NCBI GenBank assembly: GCA_900168235.1
Contig: FUZG01000004.1
Coordinates: forward strand, 1 to 64,000
Origin: Lachnospiraceae bacterium
Lineage (GTDB): Bacteria; Bacillota; Clostridia; Lachnospirales; Lachnospiraceae
Length of the DNA stretch: 64,000 nt
Direction: 5' to 3'
Shown one piece after another: positions 17,059 through 26,716 of this stretch (its first letter is position 1; each line of letters starts with the position of its first letter). Made by a program: the position numbers and the translations under genes. The notes beneath the pieces were generated by a model, which worked only from the letters and a program-made list of their open reading frames with translations, was not told the origin of the DNA and did no database searches.

Positions 17059-17478
17059 ATGGAAGAGAAGCAGACATTTATTTATAGAAGATCAGCAAAT
17101 TACTACGAAACAGATCAGATGTCCATAATCCATCATTCAAATTACGTGAGATGGATGGAAGAAGCGAGAATGGCATGGATGGCGTCTCTCGGTGTTGACT
17201 ATGCAGAGATGGAGCGCCTCGGCGTCATTTCTCCCGTAATCTCCGTTGATGTAAAGTACAAGAAGCCTGTTCTTTACGGAGAAACAGTTGATATCGCAGT
17301 TACGGTTAAGAAGTATAACGGTGTAAAGCTGTCACTCGGATACGAAATGAAAAACGTTGAGACAGGAGAAGTTACCACCATCGGCGAAACAAGCCATGGT
17401 TTCCTGAAAGAAAATAAGATAATCTCTCTCCAGAAGGAGCTGCCTGAAATGCACTCCATGCTGGAAGAACATAACTGA
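17059..17478 (+). CDS. YbgC-like acyl-CoA thioesterase (hotdog fold)
   Basis: A 139-residue single hotdog domain of the 4HBT family. The family motif is seen at residues ~16-30, YYETDQMSIIHHSNY, including the catalytic Asp; VDVKYKKPVLYGE and the GETSHGF strand are also typical. It should hydrolyse short acyl-CoA or related thioesters; the natural substrate is not clear. A ribosome site AGAGG precedes the ATG. Divergent from the phosphoglucomutase gene; the ~210-bp gap holds a hairpin (GTTACTG 16985-16991 with CAGTAAC 17014-17020). Confidence 0.88.
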   Translation: MEEKQTFIYRRSANYYETDQMSIIHHSNYVRWMEEARMAWMASLGVDYAEMERLGVISPVISVDVKYKKPVLYGETVDIAVTVKKYNGVKLSLGYEMKNVETGEVTTIGETSHGFLKENKIISLQKELPEMHSMLEEHN

Positions 17479-17482
17479 CACC

Positions 17483-17524
17483 AAAAATCACTGGGCAGGA
17501 TAAAACCTCACCCAGTGATTTTTT
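17483..17524. terminator. Bidirectional terminator
   Basis: AAAAATCACTGGG (17483-17495) pairs with CCCAGTGATTTTT (17511-17523). A and T runs on both sides let it end both the thioesterase and the convergent HD gene, whose stop codon overlaps it. Confidence 0.9.
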
Positions 17525-18143
17525 ATATAAACAATACCTTCTCAGCGATATCTTCCTCGATCTTACTGGTGCTGATACCCGATTCACGGAGCCGTCTTTC
17601 GTATTCGTGCCTTCTGTGGCGGAGAAATACGGCAGCTGGGCTCTTGTCCTTGCCGTAGGCTGTCTCAACTGAGGCACAGTACTTGTCAGCGATTATCAGT
17701 ATATATCCCTCCAGATGATGGGGCGGGATCGGTGTCATAGGAAACATATGATGAAGGATCGCGTCTATCACGGCTTCTTTCAGTTCCGGAAAAACTGTTC
17801 TTGCGGTAGTTATGGAATCAATAGGATGCCGATAGCAGCAGACCACATCATTTGCATACTTGGAATATCTGCCGATTATCCCAAGGTCGTGCATGAGTGC
17901 GCATTTCAGTAGGTTATCTTTATTTAACCTGATATGGTGCTCCAGCAGGAAATAATATATGCGCAGACATATCACTGCAACGCATATGGTATGGACAGCA
18001 ACCGAGGTGTGTCCGTGGTGCTCCTGCTTAAGCGCCTTTCTAAAAACATCCGTGTTGTATATCTCCCGGGCAGCTTCCGAGAGAAGATCAGTCTCGATCT
18101 TTCGATAGATACGAGAACGTCTAAGGAACTTTTCTTTGGTCAT
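17523..18143 (-). CDS. HD-domain hydrolase-like protein
   Basis: A 206-residue cytoplasmic protein with one HD domain. Seen: His in HHGHTSVAVHT (~40), the doublet MHDLG (~90), then YRHP (~107) and HHMFP (~132), which together provide a metal site. The family includes nucleotide phosphohydrolases and phosphodiesterases; the substrate cannot be told from sequence. It is not of the HD-GYP type. The start has GGGGGAT upstream. A run with two GTATACC copies (~18208-18222) lies in its promoter region. Confidence 0.75.
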   Translation of the reverse strand: MTKEKFLRRSRIYRKIETDLLSEAAREIYNTDVFRKALKQEHHGHTSVAVHTICVAVICLRIYYFLLEHHIRLNKDNLLKCALMHDLGIIGRYSKYANDVVCCYRHPIDSITTARTVFPELKEAVIDAILHHMFPMTPIPPHHLEGYILIIADKYCASVETAYGKDKSPAAVFLRHRRHEYERRLRESGISTSKIEEDIAEKVLFI

Positions 18144-18233
18144 AGTAATAAATCCCCCGTAGGATAAACGTTCTGCGTATAATATCGTCTTTAAATATCA
18201 AAAAGTGTATACCGTATACCAAAAGGGTGAATT

Positions 18234-18923
18234 TTAGTGCACTGCTGCGGGTGCGCTCTCATCAGGCTCAGCAAGCTTGCGGATCTGATTTATGGCGTTT
18301 GAAACAGCCGGGATCATGAGGAGGGCAACTGTTGCGATAGCCTCAGGAAGGATATATGTAGCATTGTAGCCCAGTGAGTAAATGAGCGGGTGCATGCCCT
18401 CGGGTGCGCTTGATGCAAAGAAAATATATCCTGAGATCACATGCATGATGAAACGTCCGAAAACACCAAGTGCATAGCCTGCTATGAGTCCGTGACGCTT
18501 TGCGGTGAATAGACCTGCAAGACCCAGCATACCGAATGCAAGAGGGTAATCAAGGAGAACCTGTACAGGATGATAGATATACGGACCTGTAACAAGTCCG
18601 AGCAGTCCATAAGCCATACCTGTAACGATTCCTATACGGAAACCGTAGATATATCCGATGAGAGCGATAAAAAACATGGAGAAAAGAGTGATGGAACCGC
18701 CGAAAGGCAGGGATGCAAATTTGATAAATGAAGTTACCATTGCAAGCGCCATCGCCATAGCGCAGAAAGACATCTCTTTTGCAGACAGTTTCTGGTGATT
18801 GTCCTTACGGAGTGTGAGGATCATTGCAAATACTGCAATGAGAAGGATGACCATAACAGCGTAGCCTGCAAAGGTCGGGATGTAGGAATAGTCTGCATCA
18901 GACCAGTTAAAAAAAAGTGACAT
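18234..18923 (-). CDS. thiT: Thiamine ECF transporter S component
   Basis: A 229-residue membrane protein with about six helices, of the ThiT (YuaJ) family, which binds thiamine and works with the shared energising module of ECF transporters (not encoded here). Family features are the loop before GGSITLFSM and the GFRIGIVTGMAYGLLGL stretch. The TPP riboswitch directly upstream supports thiamine as substrate. The start is ATG 18923, 7 nt after AAGGAGG; an ATG seven codons upstream lies in the regulatory hairpin. The C-terminus extends slightly beyond the last helix (PDESAPAAVH). Confidence 0.93.
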   Translation of the reverse strand: MSLFFNWSDADYSYIPTFAGYAVMVILLIAVFAMILTLRKDNHQKLSAKEMSFCAMAMALAMVTSFIKFASLPFGGSITLFSMFFIALIGYIYGFRIGIVTGMAYGLLGLVTGPYIYHPVQVLLDYPLAFGMLGLAGLFTAKRHGLIAGYALGVFGRFIMHVISGYIFFASSAPEGMHPLIYSLGYNATYILPEAIATVALLMIPAVSNAINQIRKLAEPDESAPAAVH

Positions 18924-18950
18924 GAAAAAACCTCCTTTGAACATAGGAGG
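18924..18950 (-). terminator. Expression platform of TPP riboswitch
   Basis: On the minus strand CCTCCT (18950-18945) pairs with AGGAGG (18936-18931), followed by TTTTTTC. The same AGGAGG is the ribosome site of thiT. The hairpin can therefore act both as a terminator and by hiding the ribosome site; which dominates is not clear from the sequence. Confidence 0.75.
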
Positions 18951-18975
18951 GGAGTGTGAAATATCACAAAATATT

Positions 18976-19062
18976 GCCTCCCTACGCCGGCATTATCCGG
19001 TTCAGGTGTTGAGGGTCCCGGAATCAGGTCTGATTCGGGTCTCAGCAAAAGCTCCCCTGGCA
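18976..19062 (-). promoter_or_regulatory. TPP riboswitch (THI box)
   Basis: On the minus strand the leader holds the conserved TPP aptamer pieces in order: CCAGGGGAGCTTTTGCTGAGA, GACCC, ACACCTGAACCGGATAATG and CCGGCGTAGGGAGG. It precedes a thiamine transporter gene, so high TPP should lower transporter synthesis. Confidence 0.97.
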
Positions 19063-19100
19063 TCGGCACGTAAGAACGTGCATTAATTTTTACACAATAC

Positions 19101-19129
19101 ATCCTATACGCCACAAAAAAACGTGTCAA
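19101..19129 (-). promoter_or_regulatory. Promoter of thiT transcript
   Basis: On the minus strand TTGACA (19129-19124), 17-bp spacer, TAGGAT (19106-19101), about 35 nt before the TPP aptamer. Confidence 0.7.
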
Positions 19130-19306
19130 CAGGAATATTTTATTGGACTGATTTTCTATGGATGAACTTAAAAAGATCGATAAAATTAGCTTAAACAACG
19201 CTAAATAAGCATTTGACTAAGGATTTTGCACTGAAATGCCGAAATAACATAAGAAGTCATGGACGATGATTTTCTGTATCTTAAAGGAATTTTGAGGGGT
19301 ATTAGT

Positions 19307-22300
19307 ATGGGCAAAAGGGGATTTACCTGTGCTGATTTTAGTGAAAAATTCATAGACAATATTTTGTCTGTCATGCCGGGAGGCTTTGTTATCTGTCGCG
19401 CTGACTGGAATGACGATAAGATTTTATTTGCAAACCAGGAGATCTTGGATATATTCGAATGCAGTAATGAGAAAGAGTTCCTGGAGCTTACCGGAGGAGT
19501 CATAAAAAACGTGGTCTATCCGGATGATTATCAGGCACTGAGACTCAGCATGAAGCATCAGATAGATAGAACATGTGATGCATCAGAGCATCTCCACTAC
19601 CGTATCATCTCAAAATCAGGTAAGATCAAGTATATAGAAAGTTACGGAAAATACTACGATAATCCAAAGGAAGGACCGTTACTCTATCTTTTCGTTACTG
19701 TTGCAGAGATAAAAGTCGATGAACTTACCCATCTGCCGAGAAGACGGTATTTTTGGCATCTTGCGACTGCAAAAAGCGAAGAATTAAGTAAGGAAGAAAA
19801 GGAAACTGTTATTCTTGCATTTAATCTTGTCGGAATGAAGGGATATAACGGTAAGTATGGCATAAATGAGGGAGATAATCTGCTCCTTGGTTTTGCCAAT
19901 ATCCTTGCAAATAATTTTGACAGGAATTGTGTATCACGATTTGGAGAAGATCATTTTTATGCAATATCCGTAAAAGAAGAGGCAGAGGAACGAAGTCGTA
20001 ATCTGATCGAGGAACTCAGGTCATTTAATGGCGGAAAAACGCTTCCGGTACGAATAGGTATTGCTGATTTTAAGGAAAAAGTTTCTGTAGAAGTTACAAG
20101 CGACTGTGCCAAGGCAGCGGCGGATACTATAGGAAATGTGACAGAATCTGCTTTGGTATGGTACAGCGAAGAGATAGAAAAAAAGATCTCCCGCAGGGAA
20201 TATATCATAAAAAACATAGACACGGCTATTTCAGAAGGCTGGATCGAAGTATTCTACCAGCCTGTTGTCCGCACGCTTACAAGGAAACTGTGCGGTGCTG
20301 AGGCTCTGGCGCGTTGGATAGATCCTGTACACGGAATGATTTCACCGGGAGACTTTATACCGATTCTTGAAGAACACGGTTTATCATACAAGCTCGATCT
20401 GTATGTGATAAAGCGTGTTATCAGTCTGCAGCAGCAAAGATTAAGGTCCGGAGAACCACTTATTACTGTATCTATCAATATTTCACGTTCAGACTTTGAA
20501 CATTACGATCCGGCAGAAATTCTTGTGGCAGAATGTGATTCACACGGCGTAAGGCGTGATCTTATATGTGTTGAGATCACAGAGACAGCCCTTACATCAG
20601 ATCAGGGACAGATACGTGAAGCTATAAACAGGCTGCATGAGGCAGGTTTTGAAGTATGGATGGATGACTTTGGCAGCGGTTATTCATCCCTGAACATGCT
20701 GAAGGATTACTATTTTGATGAGATAAAGCTCGACATGGTATTCCTTCGGAATTTTAATGAGCGGTCAAAAAAGATCATGACCATGGCAGTCCGTATGGCT
20801 AAATCTCTTGGAATCCATACGCTTGCAGAAGGTGTTGAGACCGAGGAACATGTGCAGTTTTTAAAGAGTATAGGTTGTGAGCGTATCCAGGGATATTACT
20901 ATGGAAAGCCGCAGCCGGTTGTAGCGATGCTCGAGCATATAAACAGTTCCGGTATAACCTTTGAAACCCGTGAGGCGTTTTCTCTGTATCAAAAGACGGG
21001 ACTTTTGGATCTCGTGACTTCGAAGCCCAGAGCGCTGTTTTTCTATACAGGAAAAAGATTTGAGCTCATTTACAGAAACGATGCTTTTATAAATGAAATG
21101 TTTGAAACCGAAGAGAATCCGGATGCCGGGATCGACTTTAACATGAATTCCGAAAAGAGTCCTCTTAGCTATCAATTTAGGAATTTCGCGGATAAAGTGA
21201 TAAAAAACGGAAAAGAAGAGGTAATGACATTTGTGAGCCGAAATCGTTACTTCCATTTTTCGTTTGAAACTGTTGCGCACTCGAAGAGTGGTTACATGAT
21301 GTGGGCGGGACTTGATGGAACGTTTTATGAAGAGCAGAAGCAATTTGCTTCGCGTGACAGACTGAGCCGCAATCTTATAGGTGTGTTTGAGGCCATCTAT
21401 CAGATAGATTTCATTAAACAGGTTAGAAAGATAATAGTATCAAGCATATCGGGTGAAGCAGAGGGAGAACTTCGGTACGATATAAATGGTGATATATGGG
21501 ACTACAGCGGAAGAGAAGTCTTTGAAGGAGATACTGAACGCTGGAAGAGGTTTGCGAATAGAAATTACCTGTTAAGCAGGATAGATAGCTCCGGTCGGGG
21601 ATTTTTTTCAGAAATGTTCTGTATGAAAAAAGAAAACGGAGACTATGTGTGGAATGAAGTACTCGTACTCTCCTTTGCGGAAGCCGGGGAAGAAACAGTG
21701 CTGGTATGCATGAAACCCGCTGCTTTAGAGAGCTACGAGAACAAGACAGAACTTGTTAAAAAGATCATTGATTATAATTATCTGTCTATTAGTGATACGG
21801 ATACTTTGTCTCACGATATCTGGATGTCGCTCAATGATTTTGGAAATATTAATTTCTTCTGGAAGGACATGAAAAGGCGTTTTGTAGGCGCCAGCAAATC
21901 GTTCCGTGATTATTATGGCTTTACGTCGGATTCTGATTTTGTCGGAAAAACAGATGAAGATATGGGATGGCATCTAAATGATTCGACATTTAGGGAAATA
22001 GAGCAAAAGATACTGGCAACCGGTGAAGTGAATATAGGGTCGCCAAATGTCAATGTTGTGGACGGAGTCGTGCATAATATCATCGCATCAAAGTTTCCGG
22101 TCTACCATGATAATCATATCTCAGGACTGGTAGGTTATTTTATCGACATAAAGCAGGATATTAATGATAGTACGCCTTACGGAATGGATCTGAGACTTGT
22201 CGATACTACTACGGGTCTCATGAATGCGGGAGGATTCCTGCACTCAATATTAGCCCTCGATGATAATTACCATACAAACGGTGAAGAATATATGTGTTCT

Positions 22301-25030
22301 GTCATATCAGTAAAAGGTTATGACAATTTTTTGCAGGATTATGGTAATGAGATCGGTTTAAAGCTTATCCGCAGGATTGCAGACGAGATCCGGAGCATGT
22401 TTGATATGGGAGCGGTCATTGCACGCACAGCAGGATGCGATTTTATGGTCGCTGTCAGAGATATACGTTACGAGGAATTGTCGGAAATCCTTATTAATAT
22501 AGAGAAAAAGATCGGAAGAATAAAAGAAATCGATGGTTTCCTGTGCCGGCTTTCTGTTTTCTACGGAATAGCGAACGGAATGGAAGGTGATACTGCACAG
22601 AAGGTTGTAGAGATAGCCCGTGACCGGCAGAAAAGGATGCTTGGCATGGCTGAAAACATATCTGAAGCATCTGACGCTGTAAATAATCTTGAGCTCGATC
22701 AGTATAATGATTACCCGCTGCCGTATGTGGTAGTTAAGCCCAGAAAGAATAAAGAGACCGGTGAAGTAGAGGATATGGAATTTGTCTTCACAAATCGTGT
22801 CTACAATGAGATGACGGGATCAAAGCGGTATTCGCTTTTGGGAAAAGGATATTTGGAGATCTTTCCTAAAACAGATAAGAGATGGATAGAATTAACAGCC
22901 CGTGCTGCAAGAGGAGAATATATACGCGGCAGGCTTTATGATGGTGCAACAAATCACTGGCTGAGCTTTACAGCGGCTCCTATTGGAAATACCGATGCAT
23001 GTACCGTGATCTGTGATGTGATCGATGAAGAGAGAAAGCAGCAGAAAGAAGTATCTGAAGGAAAGGCAACAAGCGATGCGGTTCTGGAAGTTGCAAAGTC
23101 TCTTGACCGTGAACTGGATCTCGATGAACTGATAAGAGAGACTCTGGGTGTCATAGGAAATATCACGGGAAGCGACAGAGTTGTTGTTTTGGAGGATAGA
23201 GGAAAGATCGTTGACAGCATCTATGAATGGTGTGATGAAGGAGTTAAAGAAACACCGAAGGATGATGGAATAAGGCGTGATGTCAGCATTTCTTCCATAA
23301 TGGATCAGATTGTAAAGAATGAGAATGGTGTGAACTTAAAGAGCATCGAGATGATAAGGGTCGATCATCCTCATCTGTATGAAGTCCTTAAGAGAAGAAA
23401 TGTCCGTTGGTCTGTGGTAATGCCGTTCTTTGATTCGGGTAAGCGTATAGGTTATCTGATAGCTGATAATTATAGCCAGAATCCTGATTTTAACATCATG
23501 AAGTTTATGCATACGTCAGCGTATTTTATCTTCTCGAGACTCCGTTACCGCGAAAAAGTCGAGGATACGATAAGCTCTATCGCAGTAAATAAGGATTCTT
23601 ACAGAATGTCGCGGTCAAGCGAGCTTGTTTATGACATAACGCGGATACTTGGAAGAAATGAAGATATCAATGAAGCTGCAAATGAAGTTCTGGCAAGGCT
23701 CGGAAAGATATTCCATGCGGATCGTACCTTCTTTATCGAGATAAAGAATAATAAATCAAGCTGTGCTCTTGAGTGGTGCAATAACGGAATAAAGTCTGCA
23801 CACATGAAGTGGCAGAATCATGACAACAGTAAGAACATGGCCATGTTTTATGCCGAGTCAGGAGACAGGAATTTATTCTTTACGGATGATATAAGTATAT
23901 ATAAGGAGCAGAATAATCTCAGGTACAATTTTTTGAAAAAGAACGGAGTTGAAAGTCTTATAGAAGCACCTTTCTATAGAAATGGCCGACTCGCCGGATT
24001 TCTCGGAATGGATAATTTCAACCTGAATTATACAGATGAGGCAAAAAAAGTACTTGAGATCGCTGCGAACTTTATTGGTTATGGACTTGTGATCAAGTGT
24101 CTTACTACAAAATTTGAATTAGAGAAAGTCCGGATACTGAACGCTGAAAATAAGGCATTGGTACCTGTTGGAGATAATTATGACAGGTCGGTTCAGGATG
24201 TTTACAAAGAAATTCCTATCCCGTGCGCATATTTCAGGGTACACATGTCTCCTGACGGATATAGTGCGGAGGATATCGAATATGTATTTGCAAATGATGC
24301 ATATTGTACATTTGCTGGCAGGAAATCTGAAGAATTAGTCGGGTTAAAATATTGCTCTGAGGCATTTCACGATGCTGATCCTCAGTGGATTGTCGATGCG
24401 TATCAGGTAGTTGTACGCGGAAAGACTATAAGGAGTCTCCGGTACAGTGTTGCCGGTAAACGCTGGGCAGAGGCAGTTATGGCTCCGGCTGTGATACCGG
24501 GTTATTGTATCGTTATGCTGCTTGATGTTGATACGAGACGGAAGAAAGATGAAGACCGCATAAAGATGATCGAGGTACTTCTCCGTGCTGCACATATAGC
24601 AGGAGACGAGGAAGACGACCAGAACGCAGTCAACAGGATACTCTCTGAGATCGGTATGTTTACGAAGGCAGAGTACTGCTTTGTACTGGAGACACGGGGA
24701 CAGTACTTTGATGAAAAGTATGAATGGCATGCAGAGGGTGTTAAGTCAAGGATTTTAAGTGCCCAGAATATCGATATGAAGAAGATAGGTATGACAGGTC
24801 TTATCGGTTCGGGAATATTCCTTGATGAGATCGGTTCACGTATGGAGATCAGACCTGAGGCAAAGGAATTTCTGACGAAATTTACATGCAGGAATATCAT
24901 ACTCGTACCAATGGAGATCGGAGATGAAAAGGGGTATCTCGGTATCCAGAACATCTCTGAGGAAAAAGCGGATCTCTTTATGGAGATGCTGCAGGAGATC
25001 GAAGGATTTATATCTTCCAGACTGAGTTGA
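19307..25030 (+). CDS. Giant PAS-GGDEF-EAL-PAS-GGDEF-PAS-GAF signalling protein
   Basis: A 1,907-residue cytoplasmic protein without membrane segments. Approximate order: PAS (10-125), GGDEF relic (140-290; RFGEDHF instead of RYGGDEF), EAL (313-560), PAS-like (565-690), linker domain, PAS (830-950), second GGDEF relic (965-1110; RTAGCDF), PAS (1140-1240), GAF (1270-1400), GAF (1430-1600), PAS (1640-1735), GAF (1750-1905). The EAL part keeps the catalytic set: GAEALARW, SINISRSD, EITETAL, MDDFGSGYS, IKLD, LAEGVETEEH, QGYYYGKP. So the expected output is cyclic-di-GMP hydrolysis, with two silent cyclase domains and many sensory modules. The start is ATG 19307 after GAGGGG; an earlier ATG at 19259 lacks a site. 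First gene of a four-gene operon. Confidence 0.9.
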   Translation: MGKRGFTCADFSEKFIDNILSVMPGGFVICRADWNDDKILFANQEILDIFECSNEKEFLELTGGVIKNVVYPDDYQALRLSMKHQIDRTCDASEHLHYRIISKSGKIKYIESYGKYYDNPKEGPLLYLFVTVAEIKVDELTHLPRRRYFWHLATAKSEELSKEEKETVILAFNLVGMKGYNGKYGINEGDNLLLGFANILANNFDRNCVSRFGEDHFYAISVKEEAEERSRNLIEELRSFNGGKTLPVRIGIADFKEKVSVEVTSDCAKAAADTIGNVTESALVWYSEEIEKKISRREYIIKNIDTAISEGWIEVFYQPVVRTLTRKLCGAEALARWIDPVHGMISPGDFIPILEEHGLSYKLDLYVIKRVISLQQQRLRSGEPLITVSINISRSDFEHYDPAEILVAECDSHGVRRDLICVEITETALTSDQGQIREAINRLHEAGFEVWMDDFGSGYSSLNMLKDYYFDEIKLDMVFLRNFNERSKKIMTMAVRMAKSLGIHTLAEGVETEEHVQFLKSIGCERIQGYYYGKPQPVVAMLEHINSSGITFETREAFSLYQKTGLLDLVTSKPRALFFYTGKRFELIYRNDAFINEMFETEENPDAGIDFNMNSEKSPLSYQFRNFADKVIKNGKEEVMTFVSRNRYFHFSFETVAHSKSGYMMWAGLDGTFYEEQKQFASRDRLSRNLIGVFEAIYQIDFIKQVRKIIVSSISGEAEGELRYDINGDIWDYSGREVFEGDTERWKRFANRNYLLSRIDSSGRGFFSEMFCMKKENGDYVWNEVLVLSFAEAGEETVLVCMKPAALESYENKTELVKKIIDYNYLSISDTDTLSHDIWMSLNDFGNINFFWKDMKRRFVGASKSFRDYYGFTSDSDFVGKTDEDMGWHLNDSTFREIEQKILATGEVNIGSPNVNVVDGVVHNIIASKFPVYHDNHISGLVGYFIDIKQDINDSTPYGMDLRLVDTTTGLMNAGGFLHSILALDDNYHTNGEEYMCSVISVKGYDNFLQDYGNEIGLKLIRRIADEIRSMFDMGAVIARTAGCDFMVAVRDIRYEELSEILINIEKKIGRIKEIDGFLCRLSVFYGIANGMEGDTAQKVVEIARDRQKRMLGMAENISEASDAVNNLELDQYNDYPLPYVVVKPRKNKETGEVEDMEFVFTNRVYNEMTGSKRYSLLGKGYLEIFPKTDKRWIELTARAARGEYIRGRLYDGATNHWLSFTAAPIGNTDACTVICDVIDEERKQQKEVSEGKATSDAVLEVAKSLDRELDLDELIRETLGVIGNITGSDRVVVLEDRGKIVDSIYEWCDEGVKETPKDDGIRRDVSISSIMDQIVKNENGVNLKSIEMIRVDHPHLYEVLKRRNVRWSVVMPFFDSGKRIGYLIADNYSQNPDFNIMKFMHTSAYFIFSRLRYREKVEDTISSIAVNKDSYRMSRSSELVYDITRILGRNEDINEAANEVLARLGKIFHADRTFFIEIKNNKSSCALEWCNNGIKSAHMKWQNHDNSKNMAMFYAESGDRNLFFTDDISIYKEQNNLRYNFLKKNGVESLIEAPFYRNGRLAGFLGMDNFNLNYTDEAKKVLEIAANFIGYGLVIKCLTTKFELEKVRILNAENKALVPVGDNYDRSVQDVYKEIPIPCAYFRVHMSPDGYSAEDIEYVFANDAYCTFAGRKSEELVGLKYCSEAFHDADPQWIVDAYQVVVRGKTIRSLRYSVAGKRWAEAVMAPAVIPGYCIVMLLDVDTRRKKDEDRIKMIEVLLRAAHIAGDEEDDQNAVNRILSEIGMFTKAEYCFVLETRGQYFDEKYEWHAEGVKSRILSAQNIDMKKIGMTGLIGSGIFLDEIGSRMEIRPEAKEFLTKFTCRNIILVPMEIGDEKGYLGIQNISEEKADLFMEMLQEIEGFISSRLS

Positions 25031-25087
25031 AAGTAATGCTGTTTATGGGATATATGCACAGCTGACAGCAGGAGTATGAGGTGGGGG

Positions 25088-26713
25088 ATGGATAAAGAGA
25101 AGTATTTTGTCGATAATTTTGAACGTGCTCTGACGGATACGTGGATACAGGTTTATTACCAGCCTATTGTCCGCACTATCACAAAGAGGATATGCGGTGC
25201 AGAGGCGCTGGCGCAGTGGATAGATCCGTATAACGGAGTTTACCCGCCGTCTGATTTTCTGCCCATACTTGAGAAACACCATCTGGTGGAAAGGCTGGAC
25301 CTCTATATCTGCAGGATCATACTGGATGATCTGCAGCGGGCTTTTGATATGGGGGTTACCTGCGTCCCCACGTCAATAAATCTTTCGTATATTGATTTTG
25401 AGGATTCGGATGTGGTTGAAGGTATCATAGGGATGATCCGTGAGTACAATATCCCGAAGAGACTTTTAACTATCGAGATCACAGACTTTTCGACTAAGTG
25501 TCAGGATAAACAAAAGGTTGAGTTTATCCGTGATTTCCGTGCTAATGGCTGCAATGTATGGCTGGATGATTTTGGGCGTAACGGAGCTTCTCTTGAAGGT
25601 CTGAAAAAGTATCCTTACAGCGCCATAAAGTTTGATATGAGATTTTTTGATGATGTGTATGGCGCCGACGGCGAAGACCGTGCACGCATCATTCTTTCCT
25701 ATACCCTCAATATGGCGAAGTGCATGAAAGTCGGGACTCTGATAAAGGGCGTTGATACAGAGGAGCAGTATGCTTTCTTTAAGAGGCTTGGATGCGAGAT
25801 GGCGCAGGGCAGTTATTTCTCTGATCCTGTACCGCTTTCTGAAATGTATCACCTTGATATGGAAATGGAATCTCTGGAAGAGGAGCCGTATTACAGGGCT
25901 ATAGGGCAGATCGAGATAGAGAATACTCTCATAAAGTCCGGCGGATTCAGGATGGTTACATCGGAAGCCATGGCTGTCGTTGAGTATATGGACCACGCGT
26001 ACAATTTTTTGTATATGAATGAAGCGAGCAGGATGTACCTTAAGAATCTGGGACTTACCAAGGATTCTGCGGAAAAGCTTTTTAACCAGCGGTCCGGTAT
26101 GCTTCAGGAAAATCTGCATGCTTTTATACGTCAGCTTTCTCATGGAGCCAGAGGAGTCCGTCTGTTTTTCCTCCTCGGGGATAAGATCGTGGATCTAAAG
26201 GGAGATTTTATTGCAAGAAATGCAAAGACAGGCGCTATTGCCTTTGCACTGACCAACCCTCCGGCAACGGATGACAGCAGGAGCCGTGCGGCAGATTTCC
26301 ATAAGGCGATGGAAGGCGTGTATCTCATGTTTGACCGTCTGGATCTCGTGAGTCTTCCGTCAGGTATTATTGAGAACACGTACCTGAATACTTATAAATA
26401 CGGCGGTATCCATCCCGGAATGGATTTCAGGGAAGCTGTTATGGAATTTGCGGATCAGTATATCGTGAAGCGTGACAGAGAGAAATTCCTTGAATTTATA
26501 AACATCGACACGTTTGAGGAGCGTATTGGTGAGGATGGCTACAAATTTTTGACGGAAAATTTCCATACGATAATGGATGACGGACAGGTGATCAATAAGA
26601 ATTATGTTTTGTCCCGTATCCACACGGATGACAATGATATGATGCTCATAGCCATTATCCGTATTGATGAGGCAGGGACATCTAAAGGGAGCACAGATAA
26701 GAAAGAAGGGTAA
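25088..26713 (+). CDS. Degenerate EAL-domain protein with PAS-like C-terminus
   Basis: A 541-residue protein. Residues 1-255 are an EAL domain closely like that in the preceding protein (YYQPIVRT, GAEALAQW, IDPYNGVYPPSDFLPILE). The substrate-binding EAL, SINLS, EITDFS and LDDFGR are present, but the active-site motif AEGVET reads IKGVDTEEQ, losing one acidic residue and changing the other to Asp, so activity is doubtful. The C-terminal ~280 residues follow the same order as residues ~565-830 of the giant neighbour (VTSEAMAVVEYMD, AMEGVYLMFDRLDLV), so it looks like a tandem duplicate of that middle part. It may bind cyclic-di-GMP as a receptor or modulate the neighbour. The start is ATG 25088 after GAGGTGGGGG. 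Confidence 0.85.
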   Translation: MDKEKYFVDNFERALTDTWIQVYYQPIVRTITKRICGAEALAQWIDPYNGVYPPSDFLPILEKHHLVERLDLYICRIILDDLQRAFDMGVTCVPTSINLSYIDFEDSDVVEGIIGMIREYNIPKRLLTIEITDFSTKCQDKQKVEFIRDFRANGCNVWLDDFGRNGASLEGLKKYPYSAIKFDMRFFDDVYGADGEDRARIILSYTLNMAKCMKVGTLIKGVDTEEQYAFFKRLGCEMAQGSYFSDPVPLSEMYHLDMEMESLEEEPYYRAIGQIEIENTLIKSGGFRMVTSEAMAVVEYMDHAYNFLYMNEASRMYLKNLGLTKDSAEKLFNQRSGMLQENLHAFIRQLSHGARGVRLFFLLGDKIVDLKGDFIARNAKTGAIAFALTNPPATDDSRSRAADFHKAMEGVYLMFDRLDLVSLPSGIIENTYLNTYKYGGIHPGMDFREAVMEFADQYIVKRDREKFLEFINIDTFEERIGEDGYKFLTENFHTIMDDGQVINKNYVLSRIHTDDNDMMLIAIIRIDEAGTSKGSTDKKEG

Positions 26714-26716
26714 GCT

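Noticed and set aside
19218-19245. Possible flagellar sigma factor (sigma-D) promoter, TAAG and GCCGAAAT 16 bp apart, before the giant signalling gene
   Set aside because: Both boxes deviate from consensus and no motility genes are nearby; too weak to call.
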